From Aplysia californica (lineage: Eukaryota; Mollusca; Gastropoda; Aplysiida; Aplysiidae), in the NCBI RefSeq assembly GCF_000002075.1, contig NW_004797582.1:117964-181963 (forward strand): a DNA stretch of 64,000 nucleotides, given 5' to 3'. Below the pieces are notes generated by a model. It made no database searches. It was not told the origin of the DNA and worked only from the letters and a program-made list of their open reading frames with translations. Positions 1 through 11,800 of this stretch are shown one piece after another. Every line of letters begins with the position of its first letter. The stretch's first letter is position 1. Position numbers and translations under genes: made by a program.

Positions 1-1
1 C

Positions 2-1241
2 AAAGATGATCCACCATCGAAAGATGAGTACATGGACATGGTGACCATATTGGACGGGGGTTCACGTCTTCACAAAATCCCCTGGAGGAAGAAAGAGCCC
101 GTTTCCGTAATTTGTAATAGGTATGCTGAATATGTTAACAGGAAATATTCTAAGCCCATCGTGGAGTTTGATGGGTACGAGTCGGGCCCATCAGTAAAAG
201 ATGCCGCTTTCCTCAGGTGTTCTGCAGATGTGGTCGGACCAGCTGTTGTCTTCCCCAAAGAAATGCCATTGACCTCAAGCAAGGAACGCTTCCTTTCAAA
301 TCCAAGAAACAAACAGGAGTTCGTTCACCTCCTTAGAGGCACTCGGATGGCTCTTGGACGCCACTATCTTCACGCTGCTGGAGATACCGACACACTCTTA
401 GTAAAAACTGCCATGGGGTATGCAGCAACCCACCCTGTAGCTGTCATTGGAGAAGATACAGACTTGCTCGTGCTCCTTTGTCACCATGCACAGCTCAGAA
501 GCAGGCCTATTATATTCAGATCAGACAGAAAAGCTGGCGACAATCACAAAAGTTTAAACATCCAGAACCTGTTGGAGAAACTAGGTGTAGAATCGTGTCA
601 TTTTCTTCATGCTGCCAAAGGCTGTTATTTAACTTCGAGACTTTTTGGGCTGGGAAAAATGGTTCCAATGAGAAAATTGACAGATGCTCATTTTCGAAAG
701 CGAGCTCATATTTTTTGCACAGCAGGAAAGACTCAGGAAGACATCAATGATGCTGAAGAAAGAGCTTTAGTCAGTCTCTACAATGGCAATGCTGCAGACA
801 CCCTTGCGCTACAAGAGGTTCTATGTAAATGTTGCATCATGTGCCACATCCGTCCAAATCCAATGCTTGCCGCCGACCAGTACTGCAGCCAAGTACCACA
901 GTCTTCGGGTGTATCTTCTAGTGCAGGTATTCAAGACACAATGGGGATGGCAGCTGCACGATGATCACTTAGAGCCATGCACGACAGATATGCCACCTGC
1001 CCCACATTCTGTGTTGAAGGTGATTAAGAGCAGCTGTAGAACAGATTTTAAGTCCACAAATCGCACGTGTCGTCGCCACGGACTGGAATGCTCCATTTCC
1101 TGTGGAGGTTACATGGGTTTGACCTGCACAAATTGCCCATCACTTACTGAGGAAGATGATATCAGTTTCCTGGAGTTTCCTGACGGGCTTGATACTCTTG
1201 AAATACCGGACATGATGAACGTGCACGATCTACTGTTGTGA
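2..1241 (+). pseudogene. PIN/FEN1-like nuclease with Cys-rich CXC tail, 3' part, frame broken
   Basis: The reading frame is already open at the left edge, so the 5' part lies outside the window. The protein resembles a family common in invertebrate genomes in which a PIN/FEN1-like nuclease fold is followed by a tesmin/CXC-like cysteine cluster. Visible landmarks are FDGYESGP, GEDTDLLVLLCHH, the HAAKGCYLTSRLFGLGK segment, then LRYKRFYVNVASC, LPPTSTAAKYHSLRVY, DLPPAP-like DMPPAPHSVLKVI and a tail with many Cys (CRRHGLEC, CTNC). Two oddities point to decay. The first frame (from position 2) and the second (783-1241) must be joined by a net one-base change near position 803. The segment I remember as GCDTTS in relatives reads GCYLTS, losing an acidic residue. 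A poly(A) signal follows. No introns are seen. Family members are often treated as transposon-related, but I cannot see element ends here. The family call rests on recalled relatives; the frame break is seen directly. Confidence 0.62.
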
Positions 1242-1368
1242 AATTCCATTTGGTGTGTTTGTGTTCCTATTTGGTCTCCAATTTTTTCAATATTACATAT
1301 TCAAACAGCATTTTTGTCGAGCTTTCAAACGAGGTGCAACATGACTATGTTCTAAAAGATATTTTTTT

Positions 1369-1374
1369 AATAAA
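1369..1374 (+). promoter_or_regulatory. AATAAA polyadenylation signal
   Basis: AATAAA lies about 128 bp after the stop at 1241, on the same strand as the PIN/CXC-like gene, in an AT-rich stretch. It is the natural 3' end signal for that gene or its source copy. Confidence 0.5.
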
Positions 1375-3788
1375 GTTGACCCCGATGGCGTCATGAGCTA
1401 AAAATAGCATTTCCCATTAAAGCGTGAATGTACATTTTTAGTATGTTGAAAGTGACCTAATTCTATGTACATCCCAATACTTTTTGTTTCTTTTGCAATT
1501 TTTTCCTATCTTCCTGTATTTTTGTCGTTCCTCTACTACATTATAATGCGTAACCAAAATGTGTGAGAGAAGCGGGAAGTGCTGTGAACAACAGGCCCAG
1601 AGAGTATGTAGCCTATATCTAAGAGTCTCAGATAGGCCTACCATTTTACTTGTGACAGAGATTTCAAGCATTTTATATAAACTTATGAAAAAAAGTTTTT
1701 AAATCCAGCCCCAATTGTTCTACAAAAATACGATTTAGATCTATAATCTAGATCTAGTTAAGACAAACTGATGCAAACTGCTATGGAAAGTATGGGTGAC
1801 ATTGATTCACCCGTTAAAGAGATATTTGAGGATAAGTTGCACCACGAAATGTTGACCGCACTATAATATAATGTGCTTATTAATAATAGGCCTATAATAA
1901 ACTACTTTATGAGGTAGGCACGTTACGTTTGCAGTTTGCACTGCACATGTGTGCCCCACAAACACGTGTCCACAAACTGCCACAAAGCCAACAGCGACAA
2001 AGAGTTTTCCCACTTGTTACATTAAATTATTATTATTGGGCCTAACTTTGAGAGGTCGAGAGCTTGCCTATTGTTGCATTGAACTCAATGAACTGCGCCC
2101 AAGGAGCTTAGAAGTACTATAAACTCCTTGGCCTAAACCAGAGAGTATTTAATTATTTTAAGAGTCTCTGCCTAAACGCCTAAACCTAGGCTATACGTTC
2201 TCTGACCGCCTAGGCCTAAACCAATCAGTAATCAGATAAAGTACTGTTGACGGTCTCATTGGCATCAGCTGTTGTTGATAAATGAGCCATATTGGCGCGT
2301 GTTGCAAGATTCTTGCATTCGATAGATCTATTTTCTGATTCGTATTAATAACCCTACGCCTATGACCCTCTTACCATATTTCACTATTAGAAAAATACAT
2401 TTATAATGGAGCATGGTTCATGTGTGAACAGTTGACGAGGAAAGGAGAATAGGACCACACATTCATTATATTATTAAGATAACAATAACGTTGGAAATCT
2501 GGCTTATTCGTCTTGCAAAACTTCTAAAAATAGCCACAGTGTTTACAACAATCAGCCTGTCGGTCGGTTTCCAACGTTTGTTTCACTTTCACTTCACGAT
2601 TCGTGACCTCGAGTGTTATCAACCAGGATGTTATAAATTGTTAGGCTATGACCTGATTGTAAAGAGCTGTTTTCCGTTCATTTCATTTCCTGAAAGTTAC
2701 TGGCAGATCGGTATAGATCTACTGCGTTTTTTTCTGTCTAGGCCTACACATTTCGGTCAAGATTCACAGTGGAGTGTCTGAAGAAAGCCAATCTAAAAAT
2801 CTGCAGAAAATTCGACGAAAAGGTAGGCCTAGAGTAGGCTATGTTTTTGTTTTTAGAATTAAATCTAGATTTCTAGATCTATAATCTAGTAGATCTAGAT
2901 CTATATTTAATATGGCTATGGTAATATAGATTCTAGATCTAGTATTAATGAGTATTATTTATTAGTCTCTTTGTCTTTGATTTTCTTGACACGGACTCGT
3001 CTTAGATACCCGAGCTTGTGTTGTTTGTTTATCCCATTCTTAGATCTAGAATCTAGAATCTAGATCTAGATCTAGATCTACATTTTGGAATGGGAATATT
3101 ATTTGACAAACAAGATCATGACAATGTCTGGATAGGCATAGGTCTATAATATTGTAGATTTCCACGTGATGCAAACACAGTTGCCAGTGAAATTTGAAAT
3201 GAGGTCAAAATACCACGTGAGATTATCCTTCTTCTAAAATGCAAGTTCAGTAATAAATAATAACACTAGATCTAGATCTATACTATTCCTAGCCTATGTA
3301 CAATTTAATATATGATAATTATTTATAGAATATGGTAAAATACTTTTAACTTGTTGAGAGCTGTTGCTTTTATCATACTACCATGAGCCGTGGGACACAT
3401 TCTTTAGTCTAGGTTTTTTGCTCTGTGACTGTGTCATGATATATTTTAAGATTTAATCAAATTTCTCCCATTAATAAGCTGATACCACTGACTATAACCG
3501 ATAGACAGTATTCTGAAAGAGACAGAGAGAGAGAGAGAAGAGGGGAGGAGTAGATCTGTGTCTCCTCGTCACCCTTTGTTCAGGTTTTCCAATTTATTAT
3601 TATGGTCTCTGGGCAGTATCTGTGGATCTGGGTCTATATACCTGCCTCATTCGCCTTCCATTTTTCTTGTGAGAGCAGGATGTTCAAAGCCTTTTTGTTG
3701 AGTTTTAGTGTCCTCTTAGAAACTTAATTTTTGATGATTTATCTACGGTTTAATTATTTTCACTTCCTAGTTTTTCTTTCGAAGTGGT
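1375..3788. other. AT-rich intergenic stretch with AGATCT-rich patches; possible 5' UTR exon of the PARP gene
   Basis: No convincing coding region is seen. Patches of TAGATCTAGATC-type repeats occur around 1726-1760, 2862-2945 and 3041-3080; the same word recurs near 10590-10655, so it is a genome-wide simple repeat. Several AGGCCTA words are present. The next gene has a splice acceptor just before its first ATG, so a non-coding first exon must lie upstream. One candidate ends near 2822, where AAAAG is followed by GTAGGC. That is only a plausible donor, not a demonstrated exon. Confidence 0.35.
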
Positions 3789-4288
3789 AAGTACGGCTAG
3801 ACTGCCAGTCTAGCCGTACTTAGATATCTAGGTCCTATTAAAACATTAGAAAACAGGAGGTTTAAAATACATGCACTTTCATTAAGGCACCTGGTTTCAT
3901 GTCTCAAATACAAATACTTTAGGCATTGCAAACTAAAAATTTCATTTACAATTCAGTAGGCCTATTTTTTGTAAATGGTCAGTCTAGCCATCAATATTAA
4001 GTTACGGCTAGACTGATGGTCTAGCCGTCCTTAAGTACGGCTAGACTGGCAGTCTAGCCGTACTTATCTAGGTCCTATTAAAACATTAGAAAACAGGAGG
4101 TTTAAAATACATGCACTTTCATTAAGGCACCTGGTTTCGTCTCAAATACAAATACTTTAGGTACTGCACACTAAAAATGTATATTTACAATTCAGTAGGC
4201 CTATTTTTTGTAAATGGTCAGTCTAGCCATCATATTAAGAATAAGTACGGCTAGATTGCCAGTCTAGCCGTCATTAAGTACGGCTAGC
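3789..4288. repeat. Tandem ~244-bp repeat bounded by perfect palindromes
   Basis: The word GTACGGCTAGACTG and its reverse complement form near-perfect hairpins at 3791-3821, 4002-4030, 4035-4065 and 4245-4270. Between the first and third hairpins lies a unit starting CTAGGTCCTATTAAAAC that is repeated almost unchanged, giving a period of about 244 bp. It looks like a foldback/MITE-type element present as a tandem pair. No target duplication was identified. Confidence 0.7.
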
Positions 4289-5782
4289 CTCTTCCTTTTT
4301 CTTTAGTGAGCAGCTGGCCTTTTCATTCAGTAGGCTACTTCCTCATTTGATTTCATTTGTCCAGACTGGAAATTTTCATCTTTCTTGAATCCATGTTAGA
4401 AACCACTTTTCTGTTGCTTCTATTTTATTTTCGCATTTATAATCTTTGGTTATCGTCCAGTATTCACAGCTGTAGATGGGTTGACCACACATATATTGCC
4501 TTTTAGAACCCTCATAAATTATGATTTCTGTCTAGTGATTGAGATGTTTCTTTCAGGATTGGGTTATATACTTTGATTGATTGATTTAGTTTTGATGCGC
4601 TGGTTCTGAATTTGATATTACTTTAATATATGGATAATATGTGTAGTTTTCAGTGTACAAATTTTTAGGGGGGATGGGGATGCGGACGCAACAGTGTCCC
4701 TCTGGTGGGCAAGATGCAAAAAAATCAAGCACTGCCTCCTGGTTTTTTTTTGCCATTCAGCTGCCTGGATATGGTCTGCTATGCCTGCAACATGTCTCAA
4801 ATTCAGAACCAGCATTACATCAATATTAATAAAATGAATTTGTGTGTGAAATTTAGCTAGAATCTAGCTGGCTACATAATTAATTCTCCATTTTTGAGTC
4901 ATTTTTGTTGGAGAAAGAACCATTTTTGCCATCGCTCTACTTTTAAGAATGTCTGAAAATATTATCCCTATATCAGGGATGAACAAACTACATAATCCAG
5001 GTGCTAAGCATGGCCTCCGTAAATTTTCTGGGAATTACTATAAAAGGGAAACAAAATTAAACAAAGTGATCACATTTTTGTCTAATCATACAGTCAAACT
5101 TTTCCAAAGGGACCACCCATTGTTGAGGAAAAAAGTGATCACCTTGTATTAAGAAGGTCCTGTTGGACCGTGTCATTATTTTAAAAAAATACTTGTTGAG
5201 AAGTGGTCATTTGTACCCGTAATTGTCAAGAGTAGGTTCGACATACTTGAGCTGAGACCAGGTTTTGTGGAGTTCTCAAAGTCTGAGCCATTTTCTTAAT
5301 TGATAAAAATAGTAAAGTAAGTTACCTTGACATGATGTCCAGTTTTACAGGGTTTCGTCTTGTCTTGTTCATCTGCATCGCCCTTGGTCTGAAAAGTTTG
5401 CCCACCCCTGGACTATAAGCCATATTATATGTAACTAAAGAGAGGGAGTTCATGTTTTTCTGAATTTCCTTTGTTTGCAAAGTAAAATTTGCATGCTAGA
5501 GAAGAAAGCCACAGAGTAAACTGTCACTCCACTGGCCTATGGAGAAAGTTTGTATACTGTCCTGCTTGATGAGAAACTCTGAGCTCCTCTTATTCAAGGA
5601 TAAATGACATCTTACATCTCTGAACTGATGGTGGCTTCGGCACATACCGTATATATATAGCACTTTGATTTTATGTGTGTTTTCATATTATAATAACCAT
5701 CATTTGTTGAAATGACTAAACTAGTAGAGTGCAGCGGCGACATTTCTAGTCACTCACCCCTTCTGACTGTTCTCTGTTACAG
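4289..5782. other. Non-coding stretch upstream of the PARP gene, with a Tc1-type MITE end
   Basis: No supported gene. At about 5090-5170 there is a degraded end of the repeat family that begins TACAGTCGAACCTG and carries a run like CCATTGTTGAGGAAAA; fuller copies lie at 8357-9153 and 37377-37554. The stretch ends at the splice acceptor CTGTTACAG (5774-5782) of the first coding exon, so most of it is probably the first, 5' UTR intron. Confidence 0.45.
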
Positions 5783-5828
5783 GCTGACAGTGAAAGAATT
5801 TGAATTTGGTTGCCTTACAAAACAAATC

Positions 5829-8800
5829 ATGGAGAATGAAGAAATTGCGAGTGATGATTCTAATGAGTATGAGGAAGGAGACTCGGGATCTGATGATGTT
5901 GACTATTATCAGTATTATGCTATGGTAAGTCTTTGTTTCCAGAGCTGGTAGTAACGGAGTACAAGTACTCCGGTACTTGTACTTACGTTACAATTTTCGG
6001 TACTTTTACTGTACTCCGGTACATTTTTTAAACCAGTACTTTTACTGTACTCCGATACTTTTTATAAAAGTACTTTTGAGTACTTTTTAAGTACATTTTG
6101 AGTACTTTGGTAGCTTAATAAAAGGGTAAGCAGGCATTTCTGATCATAATTTACGGAACAAAAACCCGATCAACCGCCAAGAGTTAGAAGTTGAGATCAA
6201 AGAACGGCCCGTCGCCTCAAAGATCAGCCACTATCGTGAATGTGATCACAAGTGTTGTAAAACTCCATGAAACGGTACAGTGTTTGCTCCAGACGGGATC
6301 ACACTGAGGTGTGAACTGACCGATGCGTTTCTTTTCCCCAAACATCGCACTCGCATCTGACCTCACCACCTAAACTTACATCACTCCCTGGGTGGGTAGG
6401 GCCTATACGTTCGCTCCAGGCGGGATCACATCAAACTGTGAACTCTTCCCTGACCATTGAAAGCAGTTTTTCCCGAATTTGGGAGACAACCTGAATTTTA
6501 ATTAGTGTGGTCACATCGTAATGGTGCGTAACGACAAAGGAGGTGGGGGGGGGGGGGGACTCAATCAGAGATGGAAAGCTAAAATTGTTGGACAGGTAAA
6601 GGGGAGGGGCAACTGGATAAACGTAGATAAAGATCTCAAGACTCAGGATAGGCTAATGAGTGTGTATATATAATATTATTTATGGCATGCCTCATGCCAC
6701 TGTGATTTGTAATCAAGGTTGACCACTCTTTGCTTGCCATATGTCATAAATCCACCCAGGGGTCACGTCAGTTCATGGGTCACTGTAGATTCTTCCTTGG
6801 CTTCATTGGCTAAGATCCCATATTTTCCTTGCTTCCGAGCACTGGGATCTTAGGCGGAGACTACTGCAGTAGAGAATCTTTGGTTACCGGTACACTACAC
6901 TTACTAGACTCTAGGAAACTATTGTCTTTTGGTTTGCCGTTGGCGCCGTGGACTACACAGTGTGACCAAAATCTGTCAGACCACTATAATCAATTGAAGC
7001 TGAAACTGTGTTCTCAATGTGTATCTAACAATTTTTAGGCTGCCTAAATTTCTTTTAAACTTTTTTTGGGTGGTTTTTGCTTAAGGCTACATTGATTCCT
7101 TGAGGATTTGTTAATGAAGAATTCAATGCGCTTTTCCATTTCTATGCGGGCCATTTTCATCAATTTTATGTTTTCTTAAGAGCAACTTTGTATCTACATT
7201 TTTCAATTTGGATACTCTTTCTGTGGAACTTTCCAACCTCTAGGACTGACTTACATTTGATCACATTGTCTTGCTCAAACAAGTTCTATTCATAATAGCA
7301 CTTACCCACTAGTTGCGTCTGTTCGTTTGGGTTGTTTTTTGTTCAACTTCACGGACCATTTCCACCGTTCAGTGCGTACATTGTATATTCAAATGCTTTG
7401 TATACTGTTTACATTTTTAGTAATAAATAGCGTAATTTGTCAAATATACTGGATAAGTTATAAAATATGATATTTTGCATAAGCGCTGAAGTGTTTTAGC
7501 ATATTAGCAGAAAGTACTCAAAATGTACTCGTAAGTACTTTTTTAAAAAAGTACTTGTACTCAAGTACATTTTATAGGAAAGTACTTTTACTGTACTTAA
7601 GTACATTTTTTAGATTGTACTTAAATTTGTACTTAAGTACTTTTTTAAAAGTACTTTAACAGCTCTGTTTGTTTCCTTTTTTTGGTGTTGCAATTTTGAA
7701 TTAATTTTTTAAAAAATGTTTTGTTTCAATCCTTTAATTATTATTTTTAAAAAGAAAGAATATAATCTTATAATGCTCATCATCATTGCAAAGAAAAATG
7801 TGTGTCAATTGGAATATAAAATCTATTTTATAATGTATTAATATGGAAAAATAGTCATGTTAAAATTTTAACAATTGAAATGAATCTATCTTTTGGGAGA
7901 GAGTGATTTGTTATTCTGGCAAGTATTCTTATGTTAACTCAACTGTATTTATTTTGTTCCCACATTTAGGGTAAATTCAAATGTATTATGATGGATTTTC
8001 ACATAGATTCTCTCATGTTTTGGATCCAGATTGTGAAATGTTTTGAAGAGTCATTTGTAGTTTAAAGTTTGTACACGGTTAGCTCTTTCTGCTTCAACAG
8101 CTTTTAGCTTGCTTTTTTGGGTGTAAGAAAGAGCTGGCTTTTTAATGGGGCAAAACGTCCGTTTCAACACGTCTGTTCCTTTTTGTTTTGTAGAGCTTAG
8201 ATGACCCTCCTGGCTTACCAAAGGTCTGCCCCCAGCTGAAGAATGACATGGATATGCTTACTCAAGTTCTCTCACCCAAGGCCTTAGAGTTTCGGTAAGC
8301 AAATTTTTTCCCCTCCCAATGTATACTGTTTACTTTCTTTTTGTGTTGACAAGATACAGTTGAACGAACCTGCCTTGGCGGCCACTCTATAAGACGGCCA
8401 CTTTCCATTTCCCCCCTTGCATTTTTTCTATATAATTTCACTTTGTAAAACAGCCACCTGTCCAACACGACCACAGCCACCATATTTTAACACCCAACCC
8501 CTATCACACCAAACAATAACACCTGCCTTAGACGGCCACCTTAGTGACTCCATTACGTTTTGTCATGAATTGTGCATTGGCCCCTGGCGTTGTGGGTGAG
8601 CCGTCATAATCCAATCACCTGTCGTTGCTGTTAGGTAGTTCCCTCCAACCGATCATGTTGCGTTGACCCCTCCCACTGTTGACCAATAGGTAACAAATTT
8701 TCAGCTGCTGGTGAGGTAAGCTTGTGATCCCTCATAGATAACCCATAAGCCCAGAACTCATACACAAATCGTAAGTGAGATGGATGGTCACTATTTACCC

Positions 8801-11800
8801 AGTCTATAACAAAGTAACAATGAACGTCAACATGAACTTTTGACCGAAGCTTCGTTCGCTCTCCGAGTGGTGGTGACCCATGTGTTTGTTTTCACGTGGC
8901 ACTCAGTTTTCCTCTTTTTGACACATTTCATTTGATTGTCTCCCTTGCTCGACAAAATCAGCCACAAAATAAAAAAACAAAACAAAATACAAACCAACAA
9001 CTACAACAACAGTGCAGCTACTTTCGGTTGGGACCTCAGAAGGGAATGGTTTGTTTTTTTCATCTTGATCAGTCCTACCTAAAATGGCCACCTGTCTTTA
9101 TACAGCCACTTTTCTCCTTGAAAATGGGTGGCTGTCTTACACAGGTTCGACTGTATTTCAGTTTTACTGAGGACAAAATTGAAAGAGATATATAGTTTCT
9201 TTTTTGTTGGTTTGACTCTGTAGATCTACAAGATGATAATGTAGCATGGAAAAAAATAGTTCTCCCTTTAAGTAATGCAGAAGCTTAAATAAATCTATGT
9301 TTGAATGTTGAGCATAGACCATGATGACAGAAAAATGTCGAGATGTACATCTTCATTAATCCATTGGTAAGAGATAGTTCTAAATAAAGGATCCAAAGTG
9401 TCCTTTCCAAATCTCTGACGTAGAGAATCCATCTGTTCTTATTTTTGATGTAGTTGCAAAAACTCACTGAAGATTTAATAGTATTGTATGCCCCCTCTGT
9501 TCAGAGTACCAAAGCATGGCTAATATGGTGAATGATGTTACATGTATTTTTGAAAAAGATGTTAGCATGTGACCTATTACACATTAAGGGGGGAGATACA
9601 CCTGATAAGACTGGCGGCACGAAAAAATTCACCAAAAATTCATTTTTCAATATTTTCAATTACTTTTTTCTTTAAATTGCAGCTGAGATACCAAGCTTTA
9701 AAATGAGAATAAGTGCTTTTGAATATAACTTCAGAGAAGGTGGTAAAAATGCAAAACCATGAACAAGTTGAAATTTCACAATAAAAAAGGTAACATAATT
9801 GCGTGCATGATTCTGAACACAAATGTAGGAATTTCAAAACAACATAAACAAACTAAGTAAATGAGGTACCAATGCATCTCTTGTCTGTTGTAGATTTTCA
9901 ATATACTTATTTTTTAAAAATATATCAGCCCTAAAATGTCAGCTTTTTTTCCCCTCAAAATTCTGTGATATCAAGAGTGATGAAAATAAAAGTATGCAGA
10001 ATATAAAAAATCTAAAACAGACAAAAGGTGGCAAAAACAATGAAGAAGAAATGCTGAAAATTTGAAGGAAATCTGTAAAAAAATAAGGGAGATATCATGC
10101 GCGCAACCTCTAAAACTGCAGATTTTCGGAGAAAATCGACAACCAAAAATTTGCACTAACCTCGATAGTGCAGCTTTTATCATGCTCTCATTTTGAATGT
10201 TATCTTACAGCTTCACCAAGACTGCTTTTTATTTTCTGATACGATGGCTTTGTCACTGGTGGAGGCAAGTTCATAATGCCACAAAAAGTCTGCAGGGCAG
10301 TTAGGCCACATCCAATGTACGGCATTGCAAGAGCAATCCGTCTATTTATCGAGTGATTGATAAGTCCACTAGACCCACTTGACCACCTTTTAGCTGCCAC
10401 AGAAGGGTCAGAAAAGAATGGCTCTGAAACTTTACACTTTCTGTTCTCACAAATGAAATGAAAGACACTCCCCTACCCATTTCGCTTTTCTTCAACGAGC
10501 CTCGCCGTGCTATGACAATGTCGGCAGACAGGATCCGAGGTTTCGGAGAATGTCAAAGTCTATAATTCTATAACCAGAGTCATTTTCTAGATTTAGATCT
10601 AGATCTAGATCTCCCCCCTCAGAATCAGAATTATCACTACTAGATCTAGATCTAGAGCAGTCTTTGTCACCGCTATAGAGGCTTTCTAACTTGATCTTTG
10701 ATCTGCTGTAGGTTGGAGTGGTTGGAGCATAATTTCTATTTTGATCTGGAGTCTGTACGTTGATGCTAGAACTAGTCTACTAATCGAGTCAGACCCATTT
10801 GATCTGGACACATCTTCTTACCCCACTTCAGATAACCTTTTTTTTCGATGCAAACTGATTGTTACTTTTGAAGAAGCCTTTCCTCTTCTTAGGTCTGGTT
10901 CCACTGGGCCTAGGCATTTTCAACTTCACAAGAACTCAAAGCAAGACACTTTCTCATTTTGTTCTCACGCTAAAGGTGTGCGAGTAACGAGTCCAGGCTC
11001 GAGTACTCGAGTAATACATGCGGCGAGTCCAGACTCGAGTCACAAGTAAATTACTCGAGTAAGGACTCGAGTAAGGACTCGAGTCCAGACTCGAGTCTGT
11101 AGGGGAAAAACAGAAAAAAGGAGAAAAATTTGGTTTTTAAAAAAGTTAAGAATTGATAAAAGAAAAATTCTGATAAGCAATTTTTTAAAACTGAAGGAAA
11201 AGGAACAAAAAAAAAAAAATACCCCTTCCCCAAAGGAAAAAATCGAACCCCCCCCCCCCCCAGAAAAAAGCAAAAAGGAAACCACTGTTAGAAACCCACG
11301 ATGTCCAATCAAACTTCTTTCTTTTATGAAGTGCATTGTCTGAGGTTTACAGATTGTGTACATTTTATTCTTACTGTTGTAACAAAGAATTATTTAAAAA
11401 AAATAAAAAATAAGATAAGATAAGATGAAGACTACCTCTATTCTAGCTTAGTTGTTAAACAGTTGTAAGCTTCTCACTCACCCGGGGTGAGAGAGCGAGC
11501 CTTTTGGCTATTCTCTTCATGTGTGCGTTTACCGTGATGTGATACCCAGTGTAAACCACAGAATTCTAGATCTACACTTTTTAAAAAATTGAATTCTGTC
11601 GTGTAAACAAACGTTCCAGTCCTCTTGTGTTAAAAACATGCAATTTTATCTGCGGGCATTGAAAGAGAGAGAGAGAGAGGAGTAGCCTAGATATAGCGAG
11701 AATTCTGGGCAAAACAAAATTCCGATTAGGGTAGTTCGGCTCTATTCTAAAAGTGAAACAGCCGTAGCATCATTGTAGACCACCAAATTAGTTTTACTTT

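Noticed and set aside
2491-2781. 96-aa plus-strand reading frame upstream of the PARP gene
   Set aside because: No family resemblance and no coding bias apparent; could be part of a 5' UTR exon but not a gene I can support.
3789-4288. CRISPR-like array because of regularly spaced palindromes
   Set aside because: Spacers are identical copies, the period is 244 bp, and the context is an animal genome.
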